Shown: positions 25,001-36,632 of the stretch, piece by piece | Position numbering within the stretch: the stretch's first letter is position 1 | How the letters are laid out: each line of letters starts with the position of its first letter | Source of the DNA: Polytrichum commune | Lineage: Eukaryota; Streptophyta; Polytrichopsida; Polytrichales; Polytrichaceae | Reading direction: 5' to 3' | Length of the DNA: 64,000 nt | NCBI GenBank assembly: GCA_950295325.1 | Contig: OX485806.1 | Location: 53,253,169 to 53,317,168 of the forward strand | The notes under the pieces: generated by a model | Databases searched by the model: none | Told to the model about the DNA's origin: nothing | Seen by the model: the letters and a program-made list of their open reading frames with translations, nothing else | Made by a program: the position numbers and the translations under genes

Positions 25001-26264
25001 AGCAACATTTTTGAGGCAGCAGTTCCTGATCTTACCTCCTGCGTGAGCAATCGCATCGACTGCACACGGACTGTCCGAACCCATTTCCTTAGGGGCTGGG
25101 GCCAATACATCTTCAGATTTGCCTTCATTACATTCTGTGTCAGCTATCTGTGTGCTACTACGACGCTTTCCCGGATGTAGAATTGTTTTCACAACTCGCC
25201 CACAAGCTAAGGCATCCTCTATTCGTTTCCGCCTAAGTTCTTGTGGATCGGCCACTGGGTTTTTTGTTCTGCCTGCTGCGACAACTGCGGGTCCCGTGCG
25301 CTCATATGTGACGTTGTTTTTTCCTTTTCCAGCAGCATTTTCCTGCTTTTTTCCCTTTCCTCGCCCCTTTCTTTTGTTCATTCCCTGCCCCTCTGCTTCG
25401 GCTTCCAATGCCGAATGTGCTTGCATTGGTTTCGGCGTTACCCTTGTTCGTTTTGGCGCTGTTGGTGCTTTGGATTTTTTCCCGAACCATGGTTCCGGAA
25501 GGTCCGTCTCCTTGAGACTCTTCACCATCTCGGACTCTCCAACCTGTATAACACCTCGATACTCCCAATTTAGTGGACACCTTACACAGGCAGGCACATG
25601 TTCAGCATAACACCTTGTTATTGACGTATTCTTTACATACGTAGAATTTGTTGGTTTACCTTCACATTCACAGTCCAACATGCGATCCTGGATTCCATCG
25701 AAGCGTGTCAAAAATGTTAATTTACTTTCTATATTCTCATGATGCATGGCTCAAACCATTCTTCAAATAAACTTAAGTGGTATGTGAAACTCAATTTTTC
25801 AATTCCACAGTGAGAAGACGTGTATGATATACCTCTTTTCCAATGAGGTTGTCCAAGTCCGCAGCTGCACCCTCCTCCGAAACGTGTACCGCCAATGTGC
25901 CTGCGTCTGGGTTCTCCGCGCCTGAAGAAGTTACGCTGTCTGATGTACATGAAATGATGTTGTCGTTGCTTTGAAGCTCATCGGCATCAGGAACAAATTC
26001 AGGGTCTGTGTCACCTGAGGTTTCCTCAGTGTTGGATGACTGTGGCTCCTTTTCTGCGTGCTCTTCCTCACAGTCCAGAACTTTCTCCTCTTCATCCCCG
26101 TTGCCCAATCTGCGTTTCCGCCTCAGCTCGAACACCTTCCTCAAATGCATGTGCACACCGACGGAGGCCTGCACTTCTCTTGTATGTTTGTTGCCGCCGC
26201 CACCACAGGGGTCGCCACATACCTCCACAATGTCCACATCGTCGGCGCGCGTTCGCTCCTCCAA
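22073..26264 (-). CDS. CACTA accessory protein with Transposase_24-like domain (TnpA role)
   Basis: Multi-exon minus-strand gene. Approximate exons, high to low: 26264-25833, about 25747-25036, about 24825-24568, 24292-24053, about 23902-22960, 22369-22073. The GT donors at 25832, 25035, 24567, 24052 and 22959 are good; several acceptors are uncertain. Exon 1 is acidic. Exon 2 is Lys/Arg-rich (KRKGRGKGKK). Exon 5 holds the recognisable part: GAGRPAWMNEINKL, then IFKERLSQCFEYSGE, GRRRGELIKMIKRG, EVWGRLVSYESSEQWKEKSEQ and a DPDEVYAEAHRPKG tail. This order fits the plant Transposase_24 (Ptta/En/Spm) family. The last exon has a short coiled coil (QYIKKLQAKLAELKAAHG). It probably binds the subterminal repeats and assists the tnp2 protein. 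It is transcribed away from tnp2. No internal stop was noted in the exons. Confidence 0.72.
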
Positions 26265-27604
26265 CTCTTCCCGTTCCCTCGTCCGCTTCTACGTCCACTA
26301 ATGCCTTCTTCCTAAACTTTGTATACCTACATGCACTTCAGGTAGAATGCGTTGGAGGATGCAGATTGATGCACAACACAGTGTCTGTGTAGTGTTCTTG
26401 GGGACGGCCATGGTCCTGCAGCAGCCGAGTTAACCATCTTCTAGAAACTCCGTTCATAACAGGAGGAGGTCTGTAATTGACCATAACGTAGTCGTCTTTT
26501 TGGGGACGATTTTCATCCAAGTTTCGAGGTTAGGGTATCCTGAAGGCACAGACGACGAGACAATTCTCCTTGTTGCGTTGCAATGGCCGAGATTTAACAC
26601 TCACTAATCGACAAATTGCGGCACACCAGGGCATCTTTAAAATTAACGTTCTATCCAACATTACCCAGGCAGCCATATATAGGGGTATACCACGACTCCT
26701 TTCTACAGATCGCGTGGATTATATGACAAACTCGCCGCTAAAGTCTCCACAGTAGACAAGTACGTGGATTGCTGCATGGTTAGAGTGTGTGAGTGCTTCC
26801 AAAATCGTAGCTGCTCCCAAGAAATCCTTGAAAATCTGTAGATAAAGTGCGTGGTTATCGCAAGATATCTCGTTAGGGAGCTGCTTTTCGCGTTTGACGT
26901 GGTTAGACATACCTACACTCTCTCAATGGACCCAAAGAAGGCGCAATTCGACCACAAAAATTGAAGAACAACGCGAGGGGTTGGGTAAGTATATCTCATC
27001 TTGAATTATTGGGGTGTAGCTCCTTCTGAAGCCGGAGAAGGTTGTCGTTGATGTCTATTAAGCGCACCAAATCGTTGTCCGTCGGAATCGCCATCTTCGG
27101 ATGTCTACGGTAGGCACCTTCTTTCCTGGTTATTGCACGTCAGCACCTAACAGAGATTGTGAACTCTGACCCAAATCCCAGAAGGCGACGCGTTGTTGGA
27201 AGCAATCACTGTGTGCAATCGGAATTTCGGGAACCCTACGTGTAGAGGTGAGTATACACCACCTCCCCAGTGTGTATTCTATCATCCCCTCTGCTTTGTG
27301 TAATAACACCCAGTGCCCGGAAGGGTGAAAATCACCGGTGACGAAAAAGCTATTGCGAAAGGAAGAGCATGCGGTTTGTGAAGTGGATCTGTGTTCATCC
27401 GCGGTATGTTGATTTCGGGTTTTGCTTGCAACTGAGCAAAACGTCCAATCGTACCTGATGTAGTGGGCAGCGTAGATGTCTACTCCTAAACGTGTGACAC
27501 CACCGCCACCTCCATTTCATGAGTGCTAATGAAATGGGGCTGATGATGTGATGTGCGTTGCTTTTGCCAACGTGTCATCTTAAGACGTCTCTGTTATGAT
27601 TAAA
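26265..27604. other. CACTA central spacer between divergent genes
   Basis: No protein motif recognised. It lies between the start of the minus-strand Transposase_24-type gene and the plus-strand genes, so it probably contains promoters for both directions. No TATA box could be assigned with confidence. Confidence 0.4.
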
Positions 27605-28001
27605 GTATGTTGCCAGGTAGGGAAACGATTGGATTTATGTGTTCCGTAGGATGTGCCTGTGTGATATGCTAATAGCTCAACACCCTTTTTTTGTTTACCT
27701 TCTGAACGCCTGCTCTTGGATATTTGTGAGAACTGTATCCACTGCCTGAGTGTGAGCCTAATGTGTGATTCTTGTGGTGGCAGGTGAAGTTTGAGGTTGC
27801 CGAGTATGTTGCCAGGTAGGGAAACGATTGTGCTTATGTGTTCCGTAGGATGTGCCTGTGTGATATGCTAATAGCTCAACACCCCTTTTTTGTTCTCCTT
27901 CTGAACGCTTGCTCTTGGATATTTGTGACAATTGTACCACTGCCTGTGTGTGAGCCTAATGTGTGGTTCTTGTGGTGGCAGGTGAAGTTTGAGGTTGCCG
28001 A
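27605..28001 (+). repeat. Tandem duplication, two units of about 199 bp
   Basis: Unit 1 at 27605-27803 and unit 2 at 27804-28001 are almost identical, differing at a handful of bases. Each ends in GGTGGCAG followed by GTGAAGTTTGAGGTTGCCGA, so a 3' splice site and the start of a short exon are duplicated. After unit 2 the reading frame continues (VKFEVAEYVAWRNNSFGRR). Confidence 0.88.
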
Positions 28002-28794
28002 GTATGTTGCATGGCGCAACAACAGTTTCGGTAGACGAATGGTAGATACAGAATCAGCCCTCCGTGAGTAGCTGTCATCCCAGCCGTAATGGTTGCCCTC
28101 TATGAATGTTCGCTAAATTTTTTGCCTCCGCATTGAGATGTAGGTGTTTATTTGGACTCCCAGTTCATAATTCAAGCTTTTTGCCTATGAGTGATCACCG
28201 AAGTCCCTGACATGTAGAAGCGGCCATTGTTGAACGTGCGCAGGAGAGTGGCGGAGCTTTCAGAGCATGGACGCGGCTAGCAATGGGGACGAGGGGCTCC
28301 CCGCTTCAACGAGCAAAGGTGATACTCGATGTGTATGCTCTTCGCCAGTGCATAGCGAAGAGATTTGCATGTGCAATTACGCTTCAGGTCATGCCATCCA
28401 GGATATTTGCACAGGAGATATGAAGGACAAGAGGAGGAGTCCAAGTTTGCAACATCAAAACATACTGAGTAGGCGGGAATTGACACAACAATTGAAAGAA
28501 CTCCTAAATCGGTCAGACTTGATACTCCAGAATAGTATTCGTTTACAAATGTTGTCACAGAATTTACTTCAAACTAGCCTTCGATTGCAAGACCTGTGTG
28601 TCATTGCTGAAGACAGTGAGAGCATGACAGAGGAGATTGAGAGTATGAGTGAGGGGAATGGGTTTATGCCTCAGCAGAATGATAGCATGATTGGTCATTA
28701 TACTGCCCTAGTTCAGGATAATGGTAGTATGACTGAAGAGACGGCATGGGTAGTCGTTCCGGTTGAACAACAGTCTCTGTATGTACAATTATAA
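27982..28794 (+). CDS. Small CACTA-borne ORF of unknown function
   Basis: I do not recognise this protein. A short exon (about 27982-28070, VKFEVAEYVAWRNNSFGRRMVD...) is followed by an open frame of 175 codons at 28267-28794. That frame opens with a Cys-containing region (CVCSS, ICMCN). It continues with a Leu/Gln-rich amphipathic stretch likely to form a coiled coil (LTQQLKELLNRSDLILQ, LQMLSQNLLQTSLRLQDL). It ends with repeated acidic SMTEE / SMSEG / DSM / GSMTEE blocks. It sits in the spacer between the two divergent transposase genes. It could be a third element gene, an upstream part of the tnp2 transcript or a captured host fragment. Confidence 0.4.
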
Positions 28795-29086
28795 TATGAC
28801 AAAACTGTTGAGTTGTCTATGAATCTATACTCCAATTTATGCAAATATTGTGGTGTCACGCAGTTGGCAATCATGTGTGCTTTCAATGTGTAGTGTTTTT
28901 AGAATAAGGCATTCGAATTGGCTGGAAGAGAAATTCCTCGATGTAGCTCGACTCAGTAGTCGTTGTTGACAGCATGTGTGTGCTTGTGCAGGAAAATGCG
29001 TTATCTCATAACCAAAGCCCAAGATGTGTAAATGAAGAGTCTGGACCAGTAGCCCGTGTAGTCAGCTTGTCTCGAAGTAGTCCAGC

Positions 29087-32000
29087 ATGCGTCGTAGATT
29101 ATGCGCTGCGTACCACATTGAACGCTCGTTAGCCCAGAGATTAGGATTACCCGAGTATCCATGTGCTTGCAATCGATGCAGAGGAGCACGTATAAAGAAA
29201 GTTCAGACTATGGCAAGACACCACATCTCCTATGGGCGCGACCCGTACCTCGTCTATCCAGTCATGGTAAATATTTGAACTCGAAGACAATATGTGTTCC
29301 GTAGGTGTTAATATATCGGTTTGATCGAAGTAGAAAAAGTGGGATAGGTGATCCGTGCCTCGTGAACTAACAATATCTGTCATGCATTCCACAGACAGTG
29401 GACGGTCAAAATGTGCGGGGACCAGCAAGAGCGCGAAATGGGTCGCCAGAAGGCTATAGAAGAGAAGGGCGTAATGGTGGCGATGAAGGATTCACGTGGC
29501 CACGCCGAACGGCAGTAGACATCGAGAACATGGCAAGGGATGCCTTCGGCCATTTCGAAGACATTCACAGAAATAGCCTCAATGGCGGCGACGGCGCAGA
29601 TCTGGGTGTTGATGTGGGAGATGGGGACAGTGAATTCAATGAGGCCAATTTAGAGCACATGATTCGGGAGTCCACGGAAAGAGTGTACGAGGGGAGCTCC
29701 CAAAACCGTTTGCAGTGCGCAATTGTTTTGTTTTCTTTGTGCACGCTGTACTCGGTTCCACACACATTTTTAGACGCTCTGTTGGCGTGGTTAGCAGGTG
29801 ACTTGTTACCCACCTCGAACAGGTTCCCAAGAACGGCATATGAGGTGAAGAGCTTGCTGATGAAGCTCGGGTTGAAACATGAGCAGGTGCACTGCTGCCC
29901 AGACGGCCATGTGCTTTACGAAGGGATAAATGCAGATCTGGAAGAATGTCCCACCTGCCACCAGGTAAGATACATCCCGGGGTCCAATAGAGTTCCGCAG
30001 CGCGTAGCTAGATATTTTGATGTGATTAGACATTTACAACGCATGTTCAAATGTCCAGAAGTTGCAAAACACATGACATGGTACCAAACACATAAATCCC
30101 GTGACCAGGTAATGAGGTCCGTTGCAGATAGCCCACAGTGGAAGACAATAGATGAGAAGGAACCTGAATTTGCTGCAGTCCATACGAATTTACGTCTAGG
30201 ACTGGTGGGGGATGGGATTATTCCATATCGCAATAATGCAATTAAGCACTCGACTTGGGTGTTGTTAATTACAGTGTACAATCTCCCACCCTGGCTTTTG
30301 ACAAAGAAGTTTTTTCTGTCACTAGCATTACTAATACCTGGCCCGAAATCTCCCACTGTCGAGAACATTGATGTATTTTTAGCACCCATAGTTAGAGATT
30401 TACAGAAATTGTGGGTAGGTGTCCCTGCCATAAACATGGCAATGCCGGAAGGGAACAGAAGATTTACATTAAGAGCCATGCTGATATGGACGGTAAACGA
30501 TTTTCCTGCCTATGGGCTTCTATCGGGCCAGCAGGTGAGTGGGTACAAGGGTTGTCCTTTATGTGGCCCAGAGACATGCGCAGAGCATGCGCAACTCCTA
30601 AGCAAAATGTTTTTCTTAGGCGGGCGACGGTTCTTAGAGATGGATCACAGGTTCCGTAGAGCCCAAGCTGCATTCAACAATCACCCGGAGTTTGACATGG
30701 CTCCCGAGAGACCAAGTGGGGAAGAGGTGCTAAGTTGGGGTACAGAAAGAAGCGCATTTCTTGCAGGTGGTGGACTAAAGAATTCCATCGAAGACCTTGT
30801 CAAGCGGCACGGTGTGAAACGGCGAAGTATATGGTTTGAACTGCCATATTGGAAGGTAGGTGTAACAATACTATTGGGCATCGAACAGGAGGTATTGTCA
30901 TTGTTTGAAGTTCATTGACTGAAGGAGAGTGGACTGCCTACAAATGTGTTTCATAACGTAACATGGTACTTGTATGTGCAGGACCTGCCGGTACGTCATG
31001 TATTAGACGTAATGCATTGTGAGAAAAACCTGGCGGAGAACATACTGCGAACGACTTTCGGAGAAAAAGACAGCCCATCCGTAAGAGCCGATATGGAGGC
31101 ACGAGGAATTAGACCTCAACTTCATTTACAACTTTGTGGACCAAATAGGGATCGTTATTACATGCTTGATGCTCCTTACGTCCTATCTCCGTCTGACAAG
31201 GCGAAAGTGTTGCTCATTTTGAAGCAATTACAAACTCCTACAAATTATGTGGTGGCTTTACATACAAAAATAAGCAAGGGGAAACTAAGCGGTCTAAAAT
31301 CTCACGATTACCATGTTCTGATGCAACAGATATTGCCGTTGTGCTTCAGGAAAGTTTCTAACAAAGCTCTTGCAGGTGCTGTGATACGACTAAGCATGAT
31401 TTTTAGAAAAATCTGTGCGAAGACAATTAATGGGGCAGAGAAGGACCAAATGTTACAGGATTGTGCAGAAACGATGTGCATGTTTGAAAAAGAAATGCCC
31501 CCTGCTTTCTTTGATATCATGTCCCATTTGCCGTATCATTTAGTACAAGAGGTGTTTTTGTGTGGCCCAGTCCACACAAGGTGGATGTATCCTTTTGAAA
31601 GGTACTTTAAATCTATGAAAGGTTTTGTGAGGAACCTTGCTAAACCTGAAGGGAGCATCGCGCAAGGGTACCAGGTAGAGGAAGCTTTAGGTTTCATTAC
31701 AGAATATATGTCAGATTACAATGTTACTACAAGGCGAATCTGGGACGACAAGGAGGAACCATCTATGGTGGACGAGATCTTGGAGGGGAAGGGGAAGCGA
31801 AAGCTATTGTCGGAGGAACTACGGAATGCAATGCATGCGTTTGTGCTCGACAACTCAATACACATAGCACCATTCCGACAGTAAGTAAAACACCTCCAGT
31901 ATTTGTGCTTTGATTGTGATAAATAGCGCAGTAGTTTGTCAAATTTTGGTAAATGGGTTCATTTTTGCTGTTGCAACGTGTGTCCACTCTACATGAAGCT

Positions 32001-32930
32001 GGTTGTTCAATCGCAGAGCCTGCATGTGGTGTAGATTCGGTGAAGGCAGTAGCACTGGAAATGCTGAGATTTTCGTCAGAGTTGTTGAACCTTAAACTCT
32101 GTTAGCCGCGCGCAATCCAATTACATTGTTATACATTTCATGTGGCGTGTGATCCCAGAACTTGTATATGACAGATGTGGGGCATTGGCCATTGCAGAAT
32201 TTACGAAGAATTGTGGGAAGCACGGACCAGCGCTCGGGCGGGATTCCGGAGACTACCATCATTACAGGCACAACGATACAAGAGCATGTACGCATATGGG
32301 TATCACTTTCGAGTTAGGAGCGCTGAGGAGACCATTACTAAAACTTGCGACTCAGGAGTTGCTGCATTTTTCCGAAGGCCATGCCGTTCTGGGAGGCGCA
32401 GCGAGAATGTAGAGGATGCTAACTTGGAGTATATTGGCCAAATTTTAGAAATTGTGGAACTTAATTATGGACACCATTGCACCGTAATTTTTGTTTGTGA
32501 TTGGGTAAAGGCGAACTACAGGGGGAGGAACGCTACTGTGATAAAAGATGAGTGGGGTTTTACGGTAGCCAATTTCAACACGATGGTATCATATGGTTAC
32601 GAGTCTTTTGCTTTCCCTGTACATTGCAACCAAGTGTTTTTTTCCGATGAGGAGGACTCGCCAGGTTGGAAAGTGGTTTTGCGAACAGACGTTCGTGGGC
32701 GTCGAGTGGACAGCGAAATGGAAGAACAACATGAAATTCCGCTGTTTGCAATGGGAGTTGATTCTGATTATCAAGGTTTGCGCGCACCGGAGGAAGTGCC
32801 TAAAATCAATCCCGATCCACTCCCATCAGGTAGGAACATACGTATTAATGAGGTATTCAATGAGGTTGTAGAAGAGGAAGCTGTGGTATTTGATAGGGAC
32901 TTAGGGGAATCATCGGAGGAAGGTGAATGA
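29087..32930 (+). CDS. CACTA transposase, tnp2 family with DUF4216-like C-terminus
   Basis: Catalytic transposase of the element. Exons inferred: 29087-29275 (CACNRCRGARIKK, YGRDPYLVYPVM), 29395-30855, 30982-31880, and about 32176-32930. The second and third exons hold the tnp2 core: HTFLDALLAWL, the CCPDGHVLYEG...CPTCHQVRY cysteine pattern, RVARYFDVIRHLQRMF, LGLVGDGIIPY, WLLTKKFFLSLALLIPGP, RFTLRAMLIWTVNDFPAYG, GYKGCPLCGPETC, LPVRHVLDVMHCEKNL, SHDYHVLMQQILP, PFERYFKSMKGFVRN, QGYQVEEALGFITEYM. The last exon resembles DUF4216 (YGYHFRV, ILEIVELNYGHHCTVIFVCDWV, PGWKVVLRTD). All exons are open. The 5' end is uncertain because a further upstream exon is possible, as is the join to the last exon. 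The element could be autonomous. Confidence 0.88.
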
Positions 32931-34157
32931 AGATGTAGTTCAATGATATGTAGTGACAGGGTAAATCCAGGGAGAGGTGACTTAAGGATTGGTTCACGAA
33001 GAACAGATGCCAGGTGGGGAGGTCATGGATATGCAGACATGTAACATTAGAAGGGATGCAGGAATGCTAATGGCATGATGGGGCGAATTGAGCCTTCATA
33101 GTGATGTATAATCCTCTATGCAATGACAAATTCGTAGTACCAACTATTGTAATACTGTTGCAGGCTTTTTGGTTTTCTTCGTAAATGCAAACCACATGAT
33201 TTCACTACAGAGTGTCATGAGTATTTGGATGCTTCACGTATGTAAAATTCGTTGTTTGTGTAAGTACTGGATGGTTGGTATTGTAGAGGTAGTTGGATGG
33301 TGATGTTAATTTGCCGCACATGAAGGTGACAAGTATTACATGCTTGTTTTTTTCCACAGTGGGCAGGCACATTTGTGATACTGGGATTGAGACTCCTGGA
33401 TTCGTTTTTAATGAGGGTCTGTCTAATTTTGTTATTACAATTGTGTTCCCCTAAAGCAGTACTTCCCTGTACGCACAAAGAGCATAGATTTATTATGGGG
33501 TCATGTTGGATCAACATAACACCAAAGAGAAGTGTGCGAGTAATGTAGTTAGCCAGGACGTCAAGTGATTGGACGGTTTGGATTACGGTTAAATCACAGT
33601 TTTGTTTGTCGTGGTATTTGAGAAGGATGAAAATTACAATCTTTATATAAAAGGAAAACAGAATTTCTGGAATATAGACCTCACCATGGACATAAATTAC
33701 AACTGCAGTGTAATAAAAAGAAGCGCACATCATTTGAGGGAAATTACATGTATCGTGTACTTGTAAATAATAAACGACATGAAAATTACGCGGTGGCAGG
33801 AGGAAAACAGAGAACAACAAGTGTCTGTAATTTTTCACGTGAAACTACAGTGACATAATCTAGGCACTAATTGTGAAATATATGACTTCATTCAGAACAA
33901 CAAAAAAAGTTAATGCCTTGCATCTGTGGCCCACCACAGCCCAATAACACCTTTAATTTGCCATGTCAGACCCTAAACCCTAAATATCATGACACCGCAA
34001 ACCTAACAAACAGGCTGTGGAAGTTAACAGACACTAAGCAGCTTTTGTTGATTATCCAACAAAGAACTGTTGAATAAGGAAAATACCGAACGCTCCTACT
34101 CCAGACGACAGAAATCTGTTATATTTCTGTTGTTCCGGTCTCCATTCTCTAGTAGTG
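32931..34157. other. CACTA right subterminal region
   Basis: Non-coding 1.2 kb ending in the right terminal inverted repeat (about 34126-34157). The last 120 bases repeat CAGAAATCTGTTAT, TTTCTGTTGTT and CCAACAAAGAACTGTTGAA motifs, matching the left end in inverted sense. A 207-codon open frame on the minus strand (33215-33838) has no recognisable motif and I do not treat it as a gene. Confidence 0.6.
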
Positions 34158-34160
34158 TAT

Positions 34161-35158
34161 CCAAAAACAAACATTTGACGCCCTTCGCGTCCAACTTCGT
34201 TCGCCTTTGATCCGGCACCTTCACATAAGCCACACAACCAAAAACGCGCATGTGGAAGATGTGCGACATCCTCCCGCTCCATGTCTCCTCGGGTGTCTTA
34301 TCGTCCACGGCCTTAGTTGGACACCGGTTGCGCACATACATCACATTGCACACCGCCTCCACCCAAAATTCATGGCCGAGGCGTTGGGCATGAATCATGG
34401 ACCACGCCACCTCCACGATGGTTCGGTTGGCTCGCTCCACCACGCCGTTTTATTGCGGCGTGTAAGCTGAGGGGGTTCCCCGTGCAATGCCATGTTTGCT
34501 CAAAAAATCATCAAATGCCTTTGATACATATTCCCCACCGTTGTCCATCCTAAGAATCTTCACTACGTGCTCCGATTGCATCTCCACCAAGGTTTTCCAT
34601 TCTTTGAACCTTGCCAACACCTTGCTTTTGGACTTGAGTACGTACACCCAAATCTTGCGTGAATACCTTGCGCCTCCTATCGACGGCATTTTCATCAACC
34701 CGTATACGTCGGAATGCACGAGCTCCAAGATCTTGGTGGCGCGGGTACCTCCATCCGTGGGGAATGGTCGCCTCGTTTGTTTGCCCTCCACACATCCTTC
34801 GCATGCAAAGGAATGCGCATTGCCTTGCGTCACTCTCACGTCCATCCCGCTCACCATGTTTTGAAGCATTTTCATGCTATTCGCATTGAGATGCTCCAAC
34901 CTCTTGTGCCAAAGAACTCGTTTTGGCCCCATTCATCACATTCGTGTCCAATTGGTACAAATTGGACTCCAACGATGCAACGGACAACATCTCCATGTTG
35001 CTTGCCCTCACCACGGATCCCAACGAGTTGAAATGCACCTTCAAACCCCTCGAAATGAGCTTGCTTACCGAAAGCAAGTTGGAATGCATTTTGGGCACAT
35101 GAAACACGTTGTGCATTCTAATGCTCCGCACACTAAAGTTAGATGCAAAATGACTTGA
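34161..35158 (-). pseudogene. Copia integrase and protease-integrase linker
   Basis: Minus-strand upstream half of the copia polyprotein. The end of the protease/linker region (HNVFHVPKMHSNLLSVSKLI) leads to the integrase zinc domain (LWHKRLEHLN...CEGCVEGKQ). The core follows with its acidic residues in LVHSDVYGLM, RMDNGGEYVSKAF and VERANRT. It ends at FGCVAYVKVPDQRRTKLDAKGVKCLFL, where the CACTA element interrupts it. A stop codon lies just before the third catalytic residue (about 34450), and one base appears to be missing at the point where the frame would join 20756. The catalytic protease motif and gag are absent upstream. Confidence 0.92.
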
Positions 35159-35560
35159 AAATCATCAAGAGAGCAAAACTAACCTTCTTGGAACACAAAT
35201 GACCTCAAACTAAGCATAGATAGGAGGATTCTTTCAAGTCATCACTTTTTCACTCAAATTAGATGTAAAATGACTCAACAACCATCAAGAGTGTACAACT
35301 TAGCCTCTTGGAACCCTAATCACCTCAAACTCTCAAAATACGAATCAATCTCACTTAAGCACTCAAGATACAATGAACCTCAACCAAATGGGTCCTCCAC
35401 GTTGGTCCAAATGTCCAAGAATGCTCCAGGATGCTCCAAAAGTGCTCCAAAACTCTACTGAAAGCTTGAAACACCTCCAAAACGCCTCCGATCAGATCTG
35501 GCTCTCTCCTAGCTACTCCTAAGTCGATCTCTCTCCTCTAAGACGAAGTGAACCCATAAC
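35159..35560 (-). other. Copia leader with gag deleted
   Basis: Only about 400 bp separate the 5' LTR from the integrase linker, too short for gag and protease. An imperfect tandem repeat of about 120 bp is visible: both units contain a TAGATG(C/T)AAAATGACT stretch, then CATCAAGAG, then CTTGGAAC...ACCTCAAACT, starting near 35137 and 35257. A primer-binding site next to the LTR was not identified. Confidence 0.55.
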
Positions 35561-35752
35561 TATTGGGAAATGAGAGAAAAAAACAAAGAGACTAGCGTAG
35601 GAAGGTAGAACACAATGCTCAAACATTGCATACAATGGAAATAGTGATTAGTTCCTCCCTTTATGCCTTTATTTATATGTATGGGTTAGGACCAACGTTG
35701 ACAATCCATATGGGACAATATCGCCGATACAACCTAACACTATCCTCCAATA
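35561..35752 (-). repeat. Copia 5' LTR (192 bp)
   Basis: Direct repeat partner of 18620-18811 with the same termini TATTGGG...CCAATA. About 20 mismatches and no length difference by eye. It is followed outward by ATGGA, the target duplication, and then by the remainder of LTR X. Confidence 0.85.
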
Positions 35753-36632
35753 ATGGATAGCTTCTCCTACCCTGGACCTTATAGTTCATAAGAGGGAACC
35801 AACCCTCAGACTTTGCTTTTGGGACTTACCCCTTAATCGGTAACCAATTCTTAGATGTGGATTTCCATCCATAGAAGTCCAATCTTTTGTTGATCATCGC
35901 ATTGCCGGAGCAACATTACAACAACCCAAACCATAGGAGGCAACTATGCCCTCACATTGGGCCCAAGTCCATGAAGGCCATGCCATTTGGCCTCGGGTGG
36001 GTGAAGCCACACCACCTCACCCATATAAGCCTCTAGGACTTTTCGTAGGGCACCTACCCCACCATCGAAAAACCTTTTGTCTCTCTACCAAGAGTTGGGG
36101 CCAAGTAGACATTTTCCCTTAGCTGCTGGGCCTAGAAGCCCCTAGCAGCTATAGACCATTATAACTTCCTTATGTGATCTTTGATGCTAACAAACAACCA
36201 ATCTATCTTCATCTACGCTTCACGTAGATACCGATGAACCCCTCACTTCTCCCATTTGGACAAGTATTGAGGAAGTTATGCCTGCTTAAACCTTGACAGT
36301 CCCGGGAGCCACTCCCAGGCCATTGCTGTACTAGGGCGCTATCACGAGACATCGCCCCACTCAAATTGTCATAACTCCTAGCTCACACCTCTGATTGAGG
36401 TGTTCTTGAGTATTCTAGAATCACCACGCCATAAGCTACACACATCTTATGGCCTTACCCTCATGCCTCCTAGTCTCCATGGGTGGGAGACATTTTCAAC
36501 GCCCGGGGCCCTCACCCACACTAGGATCACTTGGGCCCTCTCACCAACGGCGCCATAAGTCTTGAGTGTCACTCCGGGGTCCCCCTTGTGCCCATGGTGT
36601 TATGGGCGCTCCTCATAAAGAGGTGCGCGACA
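35753..36632 (-). repeat. LTR X copy 3, right part
   Basis: Continues the LTR interrupted at 18619. It matches the reverse complement of about 576-1453 throughout (for example the segment with CCACCTCACCCATATAAGCC and the CACTAGGATCACTTGGGCCC stretch). It ends GGTGCGCGACA at 36632, after which the old tnp2 sequence resumes. Confidence 0.82.

Larger units (their letters stand above)
20760..34157 (+). mobile_element. CACTA (En/Spm) DNA transposon, 13,398 bp, apparently complete
   Basis: Begins CACTACTAGAGAA and ends TTCTCTAGTAGTG, with further imperfect terminal similarity (ACCGGGCCAACAG against ACCGGAACAACAG). It is flanked by the 3-bp duplication TAT (20757-20759 and 34158-34160), as expected for CACTA elements. 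It carries a tnp2 transposase gene (plus), a Transposase_24-type gene (minus) and a small unidentified ORF between them. Subterminal regions repeat short motifs around CAGAAA-CTGTTG. It split a copia pol gene, whose two halves flank it in the right order. Confidence 0.95.
18620..35752 (-). mobile_element. Ty1/copia retrotransposon, interrupted by a CACTA element
   Basis: Bounded by two 192-bp direct repeats (TATTGGG...CCAATA) with flanking ATGGT (18615-18619) and ATGGA (35753-35757), a 5-bp target duplication with one change. The uninterrupted X copy at 576-1548 shows the same sequence once, which confirms the insertion point. Without the 13.4-kb CACTA insert the element is about 3.7 kb. It lacks gag and most of protease, and its integrase and reverse transcriptase frames have stops, so it is non-autonomous. 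By eye the LTRs differ at about 20 of 192 positions, so it is much older than the giant Ty3 element. Confidence 0.88.

Noticed and set aside
33215-33838. 207-codon minus-strand open frame near the CACTA right end
   Set aside because: No recognisable motif, lies in the subterminal region and opposes the tnp2 transcript. Most likely chance.
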